Shown one piece after another: positions 1 through 6,900 of a stretch of 7,276 bases of DNA; positions within the stretch are counted from its first letter, which is position 1; the number at the start of each line of letters is the position of its first letter. This DNA is from Bacteroidales bacterium (GTDB lineage Bacteria; Bacteroidota; Bacteroidia; Bacteroidales; Paludibacteraceae). The notes beneath the pieces were generated by a model, which ran no database searches, was not told the DNA's origin, and saw only the letters and a list, made by a program, of their open reading frames with translations. A program made the position numbers and the translations under genes. The DNA lies in the NCBI GenBank assembly GCA_900766775.1, contig CAAFXN010000038.1, forward strand, positions 1 through 7,276, written 5' to 3'.

Positions 1-954
1 CGCGAAGACCTGCAGCGTTTCTTGCAGGTGCTGAAGCGTCGCGCCAATGAGTTTAAGTACACCCCCGTCATCGGGCGTACCCACGGCATGCACGCCGATG
101 TAACCTCTTTCGGACTGAAATGGGCGTTGTGGTACGAGGAGATGAAGCGCAACGTGGAGCGCTTTGAGATGGCAGCGCGCGGCGTGGAGGCAGGCAAACT
201 GTCAGGCGCGGTGGGTAACTACGCGAATATCCCGCCTGCCATACAGACCTACGTCTGCGAGCACCTCGGCATCGAGTCGGCGCATATCGCTACGCAGGTG
301 CTCGGACGCGACCGCCATGCGTTCTACTTGGCTACGCTGGCAGTCATCGCCGGCACGCTGGAGCAGATGGCGTTAGAGGTGCGCAACATGCAGCGACAGG
401 AAGTGCGCGAGGTGGAAGAGGCATTCCGCAAAGGGCAGAAAGGCTCGTCGGCGATGCCCCACAAGCGCAATCCTATCTCGTCGGAGAACATCTGCGGTTG
501 CGCCCGCGTGATGCGCGGATATATGTGCACGGCGGGCGAGAACATCGCCCTGTGGCATGAGCGCGACATCAGCCACTCCTCTACCGAGCGTATCGTGCTG
601 CCCGATGCTACTATGCTGCTTGACTATATGCTGGCGCGCTTCGAGGGCATACTCGACAACCTTGTGGTTTATCCCGAGAACATGCTCCATAATATCGGGC
701 TCACCCACGGCGCTATTTTCGCACAGCGCGTGATGAACGCCCTGATAGAGAAAGGCTTTGTGCGCGAGCAGGCTTACGACCTCGTGCAACCCGTGGCGAT
801 GAAGACGCTCATGGAAGGCGGTGAGATGATAGACAACCTCAAGGCAACGCCCGCCGTAACCGAGCACCTCACTCCCGAAGAGATAGACCAATGCTTCACA
901 CTCGACTACTACATGAAGAACGTGGACTATATCTTTGAACAAGTAGTGCAATGA
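1..954 (+). CDS. purB: Adenylosuccinate lyase, 3' part (N-terminus outside window)
   Basis: PurB is a cytosolic homotetrameric fumarase/aspartase-superfamily lyase. It cleaves SAICAR to AICAR plus fumarate in IMP synthesis, and adenylosuccinate to AMP plus fumarate in the AMP branch. The frame is open from base 1 and gives 317 residues. By comparison with Bacillus subtilis PurB (about 431 aa), roughly 110 N-terminal residues are missing, so no start is visible and the TTG at 22 is not taken as one. Visible motifs are GRTHGMHA (bases about 73-96, with the conserved Thr-His), a QVLGRDRHA stretch, the superfamily signature GSSAMPHKRNP (bases 442-474, the mobile catalytic-serine loop) and LWHERDISHSS just after it. 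The C-terminus (LDYYMKNVDYIFEQ) aligns with the B. subtilis end, so the protein is not truncated there. The TGA stop (952-954) overlaps the edge of the repeat at 953-986. The frame after TGA stays open into the next gene. Confidence 0.97.
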   Translation, partial: REDLQRFLQVLKRRANEFKYTPVIGRTHGMHADVTSFGLKWALWYEEMKRNVERFEMAARGVEAGKLSGAVGNYANIPPAIQTYVCEHLGIESAHIATQVLGRDRHAFYLATLAVIAGTLEQMALEVRNMQRQEVREVEEAFRKGQKGSSAMPHKRNPISSENICGCARVMRGYMCTAGENIALWHERDISHSSTERIVLPDATMLLDYMLARFEGILDNLVVYPENMLHNIGLTHGAIFAQRVMNALIEKGFVREQAYDLVQPVAMKTLMEGGEMIDNLKATPAVTEHLTPEEIDQCFTLDYYMKNVDYIFEQVVQ

Positions 955-986
955 CCCACCCCGACCCTCCCTACAAAGGGAGGGAG
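953..986 (-). repeat. Palindromic REP-like repeat, copy C (inverted orientation)
   Basis: Read on the minus strand, this 34-nt copy differs from copy B (1459-1494) at one position and from copy A (1420-1455) at two. It contains a perfect 8-bp stem, CCCTCCCT / AGGGAGGG, around the loop TTGT. It also carries a minus-strand G-quadruplex motif, GGG-A-GGG-TC-GGGG-T-GGG (955-971). It lies opposite to copies A and B, so together they form inverted repeats around the small nuclease gene. Its first two bases are the last two of the purB TGA stop. Confidence 0.93.
978..986 (+). promoter_or_regulatory. Purine-rich ribosome-binding-like site donated by the repeat
   Basis: The edge of copy C reads GGGAGGGAG on the + strand and ends 4 nt before ATGATG at 991. 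It is the only Shine-Dalgarno-like stretch in front of any gene in the window. It supports the 991/994 start of the nuclease gene. Bacteroidota depend little on such sites, so functional use is inferred. Confidence 0.35.
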
Positions 987-990
987 AAAG

Positions 991-1365
991 ATGATGAAAC
1001 CGTATCTGTATGCAGAGCGGGCAGAGTATATTCTGCTTAAGGAAAAAGCGCGTGAGATGAGGCATAATCCGACAGAAGCAGAGAGCGCATTGTGGGGCAT
1101 ACTAAGAAACAAACAATTAGGGTATAAGTTTCATAGACAATATATTGTTGAGACATATATCGTGGATTTTGTATGTTTGGATAAATTGCTGATTATAGAA
1201 TTGGATGGCAAGTATCATAGTCTCTCGGAGCAGATAGAAAGGGATAAAGCAAGGGAGAACCGATTAAGCCAATTAGGATTCCGTATTTTGCGAATAACAA
1301 ATGAAGAATTGTTTGTAAATACGGAGGCAGCGATAGAAAGGATAAAACAAGCATTGAACAAATAA
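991..1365 (+). CDS. DUF559 / Vsr-like endonuclease domain protein
   Basis: This 124-aa protein looks like the DUF559 family (Pfam PF04480), small single-domain proteins related to the very-short-patch-repair nuclease Vsr and the PD-(D/E)XK fold. Their biological role is poorly defined. Visible features are an N-terminal basic helix; the family stretch NPTEAE (26-31), where the first conserved acidic residue lies; FHRQ (47-50); IVDF (57-60, Asp59); and IIELDG (68-73, Glu70, Asp72), matching the acidic nuclease core. Then come a helix with ERDKARENRL (83-92) and the closing strand FRILRITNEEL (97-107). All core motifs are present at about the family's usual length, so it appears intact. No signal peptide or membrane segment is seen. 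Start codons at 991 and 994 are adjacent and either may be used. It is much more AT-rich than its neighbours, which suggests transfer. It lies between inverted repeats and ends 24 nt before purA. It could cut or process DNA at the repeats, but nothing in the sequence proves this. Confidence 0.88.
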   Translation: MMKPYLYAERAEYILLKEKAREMRHNPTEAESALWGILRNKQLGYKFHRQYIVETYIVDFVCLDKLLIIELDGKYHSLSEQIERDKARENRLSQLGFRILRITNEELFVNTEAAIERIKQALNK

Positions 1366-1389
1366 GAAAGGACATAACTATTAAGAGAT

Positions 1390-2781
1390 ATGAATAATTC
1401 TCAAAACAAAACTAATTTAACTCCCTCCCTTCGTAGGGAGGGTAGGGGTGGGTCCTCTACTCCCTCCCTTTGTAGGGAGGGACGGGGTGGGTCCGTAGAT
1501 GTCATTTTGGGTTTGCAGTGGGGGGATGAAGGCAAAGGCAAGGTAGTGGATGTGTTGACCCCCAACTACAGTGTGGTAGCGCGTTTCCAAGGCGGACCGA
1601 ACGCGGGGCATACCCTTGAGTTTAACGGCGAGAAGTATGTGCTCCGTTCCATCCCCTCGGGTATCTTCCAAGGCGATAAGGTGAATATCATCGGCAACGG
1701 CGTGGTGCTTGACCCGCTGCTGTTCATGACCGAGGCAGAGGAATTGGCGAAGTCGGGGCATGACCTGACGGAGCGTCTCTTTATCTCGCGCAAGGCGCAT
1801 CTCATCCTGCCTACCCACCGTCTGCTTGACAAAGCCAACGAGGCGGCAAAAGGCAAGGCGAAGATAGGCACCACGGGCAAGGGTATCGGTCCTACCTACA
1901 CCGACAAGGTGAGCCGCAACGGACTGCGCGTGGGCGACCTCTTCGACCGCTTCGAGGAGAAATACGCGGCTGCCAAGCAACGCCATATAGAGATGATACA
2001 GAGTCTCAACGACTTGGCACTACAGAAAGGCGGCGAAGCCGTTTCCTTGGAGGGATTGGACGCGCTGGAGGCAGAGTGGATGAAAGGAGTGGAGTACCTG
2101 AAGCGTTTCCGCGTGATTGACTCGGAGCACTTTGTGAACCATTGCCTGCAAGAGGGCAAAGCCGTCCTCTGTGAGGGCGCGCAAGGCTCGCTGCTGGATG
2201 TGGATTTCGGCTCGTATCCGTTCGTAACCTCTTCCAACACCGTCTGCGCGGGCGCTTGCACGGGCTTGGGCATCGCGCCGAACAAGATAGGCGAGGTATT
2301 TGGTATCTTCAAGGCATACTGCACGCGCGTAGGCGCCGGTCCGTTCCCAACGGAGTTGTTTGACGAGACGGGGGCAGCCATGCGTCGCATAGGGCATGAG
2401 TTCGGTGCTGTAACGGGTCGCGAACGCCGCTGCGGCTGGATAGACCTTGTAGCACTACGCTATACCATCATGCTCAATGGTGTTACCCAACTCATCATGA
2501 TGAAGTCTGATGTGCTCGACTCCTTCGAGACTATCAAAGCCTGCACGGCATATAAGGTCAATGGCGAACTGACCACGGAGTTCCCCTTCAGCCTCGAAGG
2601 CGATGTGGAGCCGCAGTATGTGGAACTCCCGGGTTGGCACCAAGACCTCACCGGCTGCCGCTCCGAAGCAGACTTCCCGCAGGCGTTCAAAGACTATATC
2701 ACCTTCCTCGAACGCGAACTGCAAACGCCCATCAAGATCGTCTCCGTAGGTCCCGACCGCGAAGCAACGATTGTAAGATGA
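1390..2781 (+). CDS. purA: Adenylosuccinate synthetase with a repeat-encoded N-terminal extension
   Basis: PurA joins IMP and aspartate, using GTP, to make adenylosuccinate, the first committed step to AMP; it acts as a cytosolic dimer. The 463-aa product shows QWGDEGKGK (43-51, P-loop-like with catalytic Asp46), GGPNAGH (68-74, catalytic His74), TTGKGIGPTYTDK (161-173), the CEGAQG stretch (261-266), VTSSNTVCAGACTG (279-292), TGRERRCGW (342-350) and the guanine-specificity motif MKSD (371-374). From Val36 onward it matches Bacteroides-type PurA, which begins Met-Lys-Val-Asp-Val. Here the Met-Lys is replaced by 35 residues. Of these, 12-13 per unit come from two tandem DNA repeats (TPSLRREGRGGSS and TPSLCREGRGGSV). 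ATG 1390 is the only ordinary start: a stop lies in frame at 1375-1377, there is no ATG, GTG or TTG between 1390 and 1506, and TTG 1507 would delete the first beta strand. The extension adjoins the strand leading into the active-site loop, so an effect on folding or expression is possible. Catalytic motifs look intact. Confidence 0.95.
   Translation: MNNSQNKTNLTPSLRREGRGGSSTPSLCREGRGGSVDVILGLQWGDEGKGKVVDVLTPNYSVVARFQGGPNAGHTLEFNGEKYVLRSIPSGIFQGDKVNIIGNGVVLDPLLFMTEAEELAKSGHDLTERLFISRKAHLILPTHRLLDKANEAAKGKAKIGTTGKGIGPTYTDKVSRNGLRVGDLFDRFEEKYAAAKQRHIEMIQSLNDLALQKGGEAVSLEGLDALEAEWMKGVEYLKRFRVIDSEHFVNHCLQEGKAVLCEGAQGSLLDVDFGSYPFVTSSNTVCAGACTGLGIAPNKIGEVFGIFKAYCTRVGAGPFPTELFDETGAAMRRIGHEFGAVTGRERRCGWIDLVALRYTIMLNGVTQLIMMKSDVLDSFETIKACTAYKVNGELTTEFPFSLEGDVEPQYVELPGWHQDLTGCRSEADFPQAFKDYITFLERELQTPIKIVSVGPDREATIVR
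1420..1455 (+). repeat. Palindromic REP-like repeat, copy A, inside purA
   Basis: This 36-nt copy matches copy B at 33/36 positions and lies directly upstream of it, with a repeat period of 39 bp (13 codons). Its stem CCCTCCCT / AGGGAGGG encloses the loop TCGT. The second stem arm begins the G-quadruplex motif GGG-A-GGG-TA-GGGG-T-GGG (1436-1452) on the coding strand, so it would be present in the purA mRNA. It is read as TPSLRREGRGGS. Confidence 0.93.
1459..1494 (+). repeat. Palindromic REP-like repeat, copy B, inside purA
   Basis: This second tandem copy is 33/36 identical to copy A and 33/34 identical to the reverse complement of copy C. Its hairpin has the loop TTGT, and its G-quadruplex motif is GGG-A-GGG-AC-GGGG-T-GGG (1475-1491). 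It is read as TPSLCREGRGGS and ends exactly where the conserved PurA sequence Val-Asp-Val starts. Confidence 0.93.
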
Positions 2782-2787
2782 TTCCCC

Positions 2788-2818
2788 CTGGGTGCAGGCA
2801 TCTCGCCTGCGTCCCCAG
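2788..2818. repeat. Imperfect hairpin in the purA-carA spacer, REP-like
   Basis: The inner stem GCAGGC (2794-2799) pairs with GCCTGC (2805-2810) across the 5-nt loop ATCTC. A T-G wobble continues it, and the outer stem CTGGG (2788-2792) pairs with CCCAG (2814-2818) past a two-base bulge (2812-2813). It starts 6 nt after the purA stop codon. No T-run follows, so it is a poor intrinsic terminator. It may instead be a dispersed palindrome or an mRNA-stabilising hairpin. It is unrelated in sequence to copies A-C. Confidence 0.7.
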
Positions 2819-2832
2819 CGGCACGGTCAAAA

Positions 2833-2862
2833 ATAGTCAAATAGTAAATAGTCAAATAGTAA
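2833..2862. repeat. 15-bp tandem duplication before carA
   Basis: Two perfect copies of ATAGTCAAATAGTAA (2833-2847 and 2848-2862) stand head to tail, preceded by a partial related stretch (GTCAAAA at 2826-2832). They end 8 nt before the carA ATG. The AT-rich leader has no clear Shine-Dalgarno sequence, which is normal for Bacteroidota. It also has no TAnnTTTG-type -7 element. Confidence 0.85.
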
Positions 2863-2870
2863 AATAAACC

Positions 2871-3947
2871 ATGCGAAAAGTAACCTTACGCCTGTCCGAT
2901 GGTACGGAGTTTCACGGCACTTCCTTCGGATATGAAGCACCCGTAGCGGGTGAGGTGGTGTTCAATACCGCCATGATGGGCTACCCCGAGAGCCTGACCG
3001 ACCCTTCTTATGCGGGGCAACTCATGGTGCTGACATTCCCGCTGGTGGGGAACTACGGCGTACCGCCTTTCACCATAGAGCCCGACGGATTGGCTACCTT
3101 CATGGAGAGCGAGAAGATACACGCGCGTGCCATCATCGTGAGCGATTATAGCACCAACTACTCCCACTGGAACGCAGTGGAGAGCCTTGCCGATTGGCTC
3201 AAGCGCGAGCAGGTGCCGGGCATCACGGGTATCGACACCCGCGAACTGACCAAGACCCTGCGCGAACACGGCGTGATGATGGGGCAGATACTCTTCGACG
3301 ATGAGCCGGACAACATCCCCCAAGCCGAATACGAGGGGGTGAACTTCGTGGACCAAGTGTCGTGCAAAGAGGTCATCCGCTACAACGAAGGTGCGGAGAA
3401 GAAGGTGGTGCTGGTGGATTGCGGCGTGAAGCAGAACATCCTGCGTTGCCTCATCCGTCGAGGCGTGGAGGTCATTCGCGTGCCATGGAACTACGATTTC
3501 AACGACTTGCCCTTTGACGGACTCTTCCTTGCCAACGGACCCGGCGACCCCGACACCTGCGAGGCGGCGGTGGCGAACATACGCAAGTTCTTAGCCAATC
3601 CCACGGTGCGCCCCTGTATGGGTATCTGCATGGGTAACCAACTGCTCGGAAAGGCGGCGGGAGCCACTATCTACAAACTGAAATACGGGCACCGCAGCCA
3701 CAACCAGCCCGTGCAAGAGGTAGGCACTACGCGCTGTTTCATCACCTCGCAGAACCACGGCTACGCCGTAGATACCAAGACGCTCTCCGCCGACTGGGAG
3801 CCTTATTTCATCAATATGAACGATGGCTCCAACGAGGGTATCCGCCACAAACATAACCCGTGGTTCTCCGCACAGTTCCACCCCGAAGCTTGCTCCGGAC
3901 CCGTGGACACAGAGTTCCTGTTTGATAAATTTGTTGAATTGCTCTAA
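2871..3947 (+). CDS. carA: Carbamoyl phosphate synthetase small (glutaminase) subunit
   Basis: CarA hydrolyses glutamine and channels the ammonia to CarB for carbamoyl phosphate synthesis. The 358-aa length is close to that of Bacteroides homologues. The N-terminal CPSase small-chain domain (about 1-135) includes FNTAMMGYPESLTDPSY (31-47). The class I glutamine amidotransferase domain (about 178-358) shows ANGPGDP (221-227), the nucleophile elbow MGICMGNQLL with Cys253, the strand TSQNHGYAV (292-300), and FHPE with catalytic His337 and Glu339. All three catalytic residues are therefore present. The elbow has Asn256 where E. coli and animal CAD have His (GHQLL); I recall Asn from Bacteroides relatives, so it is probably lineage-typical. 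The stretches KYGHRSHNQP (271-280) and NDGSNEGI (317-324) resemble the glutaminase region of animal CAD more than E. coli CarA. The gene lies 89 nt after purA and 28 nt before carB. The carA-carB pair is surely co-expressed; linkage to purA is likely but not shown. Confidence 0.97.
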   Translation: MRKVTLRLSDGTEFHGTSFGYEAPVAGEVVFNTAMMGYPESLTDPSYAGQLMVLTFPLVGNYGVPPFTIEPDGLATFMESEKIHARAIIVSDYSTNYSHWNAVESLADWLKREQVPGITGIDTRELTKTLREHGVMMGQILFDDEPDNIPQAEYEGVNFVDQVSCKEVIRYNEGAEKKVVLVDCGVKQNILRCLIRRGVEVIRVPWNYDFNDLPFDGLFLANGPGDPDTCEAAVANIRKFLANPTVRPCMGICMGNQLLGKAAGATIYKLKYGHRSHNQPVQEVGTTRCFITSQNHGYAVDTKTLSADWEPYFINMNDGSNEGIRHKHNPWFSAQFHPEACSGPVDTEFLFDKFVELL

Positions 3948-3974
3948 CCACTGACCACTAACCACTAACTACTC
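3947..3974. repeat. Degenerate heptamer array forming the carA-carB spacer
   Basis: Four 7-bp units fill the spacer: ACCACTG, ACCACTA, ACCACTA, then the diverged ACTACTC. The first base is the last A of the carA TAA stop, and carB starts two bases after the last unit. There is no Shine-Dalgarno-like sequence and no room for a promoter. Confidence 0.8.
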
Positions 3975-3975
3975 A

Positions 3976-6900
3976 ATGAAGAAAGTTCTTATTCTCGGTT
4001 CCGGTGCCCTCAAGATTGGTGAGGCAGGTGAATTTGACTACTCCGGCTCGCAGGCGCTGAAAGCCCTGCGCGAGGAAGGTATCTACACAGTGCTCATCAA
4101 CCCCAATATTGCCACGGTGCAGACCAGCGAGGGCGTAGCAGACAAGATTTATTTCCTGCCCGTCTCCCCGTTCTTCGTAACCAAGGTGATAGAGAAAGAG
4201 CGCCCCGATGGCATTCTGCTCTCCTTTGGCGGACAGACTGCCCTCAACTGCGGTGTGTCGCTTTACCAAGACGGCACGCTGGAGAAATACGGCGTGCAGG
4301 TGCTTGGCACACCTGTGCAAGCTATCATTGATACCGAAGACCGCGAACTCTTCGTGGAGCGCTTGAACGAGATAGAGGTAAAGACCATCAAGAGCGAGGC
4401 ATGCCTCACTATCGAGGAGGCGCGGGCTGCTGCACAACGCTTGGGCTACCCCGTCATCCTCCGCGCAGCGTATGCCCTCGGCGGACTCGGCTCGGGTTTC
4501 TGCGACAACGAGGAGCAACTGAATAAACTGGCAGAGAAAGCCTTCTCTTTCTCCTCGCAAGTGCTGGTGGAGAAGAGCCTGAAAGGCTGGAAAGAAATAG
4601 AATACGAGGTGGTGCGCGACCGCTACGACAACTGTATCACGGTCTGCAACATGGAGAACTTCGACCCGCTGGGTATCCACACGGGCGAGTCCATCGTCAT
4701 CGCCCCCTCGCAGACGCTCACCAACTCCGAGTACCATAAACTCCGTGCCCTCTCCATCAAGATTATCCGCCACATCGGCATTGTGGGCGAGTGTAACGTG
4801 CAGTATGCGTTCGACCCCAACTCGGAGGACTACCGCGTCATTGAGGTGAACGCCCGCCTATCGCGCTCCTCGGCGCTGGCATCGAAAGCAACGGGCTACC
4901 CCTTGGCTTTCGTAGCAGCCAAACTGGCACTCGGATACGGCTTGTTTGAACTCAAGAATAGCGTAACCAAGACCACCTCCGCCTTCTTCGAACCCGCGCT
5001 CGACTATGTTGTTTGTAAGTTGCCGCGCTGGGACTTGGGTAAGTTCCGCGGCGTGGACCGTGAGTTAGGCTCGTCTATGAAATCCGTCGGCGAGGTGATG
5101 GCGATAGGACGCACCTTCGAAGATGCCATTCAGAAAGGTCTCCGTATGATAGGGCAGGGCATGCACGGCTTCACCGAGAACAAAGCCTTGCAGGTGGATG
5201 ACCTCGACCATGCTCTCTCCGCACCGACCGACAAGCGTATCTTCTTCCTCTCACAAGCGCTCCGCTGCGGCTACACCATCGACCGTCTGCACGAACTGAC
5301 GAAGATTGACCGCTGGTTCCTTGAGAAACTGCAACATATCTGCCAAATAGACGCCCGTCTGCAAGCCCTGCCCTCGCTGGAAGCACTCGACACCGACCTG
5401 CTGCGTGAGGCGAAGGTGTGCGGTTTCTCTGATTTCCAGATTGCCAAAGCCCTGCGCCTCGGCGAGCAGATGGATATGGACCAAGCCGTCCTCGTGGCGC
5501 GCGACTACCGCAAGCGCAAAGGCGTGTTGCCTGTGGTGAAGCAGATAGACACCCTCGCCGGTGAGTTCCCCGCACAGACCAACTACCTCTACCTGACCTA
5601 CTCGGGCGTAGCCAACGATGTGGAGTACCTCCACGACAAGCGCTCCGTCGTCGTGCTCGGCTCCGGTGCTTACCGTATCGGCTCCTCCGTAGAGTTCGAC
5701 TGGTGCGGCGTGCAAGCGCTCAAGACTATCCGCGAGAACGGATACCGCTCCGTGATGATTAACTACAACCCCGAAACTGTCTCCACCGACTACGACATGT
5801 GCGACCGCCTTTATTTCGACGAGTTGACCTTCGAGCGCGTGATGGATATCCTCGAGTTGGAGAACCCCCACGGTGTGATTGTCTCCACAGGCGGGCAGAT
5901 TCCGAACAACCTCGCGCTCAAACTCGACGCACAGCACATGCCTATCCTCGGCACCACAGCGCAGTCTATCGACAATGCCGAAGACCGTGATAAGTTCTCC
6001 GCCATGCTCGACCGTATCGGCGTGGACCAACCCGAGTGGAGCGCCCTCACCTCGATGGACGATGTCAACCGCTTCATTGAGAAAGTGGGCTTCCCCGTCC
6101 TCGTCCGCCCCTCGTATGTGCTCTCCGGCGCGGCGATGAATGTCTGCTCCAACCAAAACGAACTGGAGCGTTTCCTCAAACTGGCTGCCACGGTCAGCAA
6201 AAAACACCCCGTGGTCATCTCGAAGTTCATGCTCAACACCAAAGAGGTGGAGATGGATGCCGTGGCAAAAGACGGCGAAATCATCGCCTATGCTATCTCT
6301 GAGCATATCGAGTTCGCGGGGGTACACTCCGGAGACGCCACCATCCAATTCCCTGCGCAGAAACTCTATGTCGAGACCGTGCGCCGAATCAAGAAAATCA
6401 GCGGACAGATTGCCCGCGAACTGAATATCAGCGGTCCGTTTAATATCCAGTACCTCGCCCGCGACAACGAAATCAAGGTCATCGAGTGCAACCTGCGTGC
6501 GTCGCGCTCCTTCCCCTTCGTGAGCAAGGTGTTGAAAATCAACTTCATCGATATTGCTACCCGTATCATGTTAGGCTTGCCGGTGGAGAAACCCAATAAG
6601 TCGCTCTTCGACTTCGACTATGTCGGTGTCAAGGCTTCGCAGTTCAGTTTCAACCGCTTGCAGAAAGCCGACCCCGTCATCGGTGTGGACATGGCTTCCA
6701 CGGGCGAGGTAGGCTGCTTGGGCGAGGACGCCGCTACCGCCCTGCTCACCTCCATGCTCTCCGTGGGCTTGCGTATCCCGAAGAAGAATGTGCTCATCTC
6801 CGTGGGCGACGCCAAGCAGAAAGTGCAGATGTTAGACTCTGTCAAACAGTTGGTTAGCAAGGGCTTCACTATCTATGCTACCCGCGGCACCAGCCAGTTC

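Larger units (their letters stand above)
953..1494 (+). mobile_element. Candidate nuclease-linked palindromic element (inverted repeats flanking a DUF559 gene)
   Basis: The 542-bp interval begins with copy C and ends with copy B, which match 33/34 in inverted orientation, with copy A beside copy B. Between them lie one AT-rich gene for a predicted endonuclease and the ATG used by purA. The lines covering 1021-1380 count to about 37% GC, against 62-65% in sampled lines of purB and purA. The interval sits exactly between the purB stop and what is normally codon 3 of purA. These facts fit insertion of a discrete element. No target-site duplication is clear and no transposase of a known family is present. 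It could equally be a repeat-rich hotspot that captured a nuclease gene by recombination. Confidence 0.45.

Noticed and set aside
22..24. TTG as a start codon for purB.
   Set aside because: The frame is open to base 1, and homologues have about 110 more residues upstream, so this is an internal codon of a gene cut by the window edge.
1148..1179. A TATGTTTG at 1172-1179 with TTG 21 nt upstream, resembling the Bacteroidota TAnnTTTG promoter.
   Set aside because: It lies within the coding sequence of the nuclease in an AT-rich stretch where a chance match is likely, so I do not call it. A transcript start near 1186 would change this.
943..1501. Possible target-site duplication: GTAGTG before copy C and GTAGATG after copy B.
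   Set aside because: The match is short and imperfect, and the left copy is not directly next to the repeat edge.
1495..1509. A purA start after the repeats, which would remove the odd extension.
   Set aside because: There is no ATG or GTG in frame there. TTG 1507 would delete the conserved first strand, and ATT 1504 would be a very rare start.
2784..2832. The hairpin after purA as a rho-independent terminator.
   Set aside because: No T-run follows the stem on the + strand, and the next gene fits the same metabolic unit.
5251..6348. Long minus-strand open frames opposite carB (365 codons here; others at 3973-4773 and 373-1065).
   Set aside because: They lie opposite strongly conserved genes and are explained by high GC at third codon positions. 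None shows a recognisable domain. Only the repeat-reading part of 373-1065 is used, as an argument about frame.
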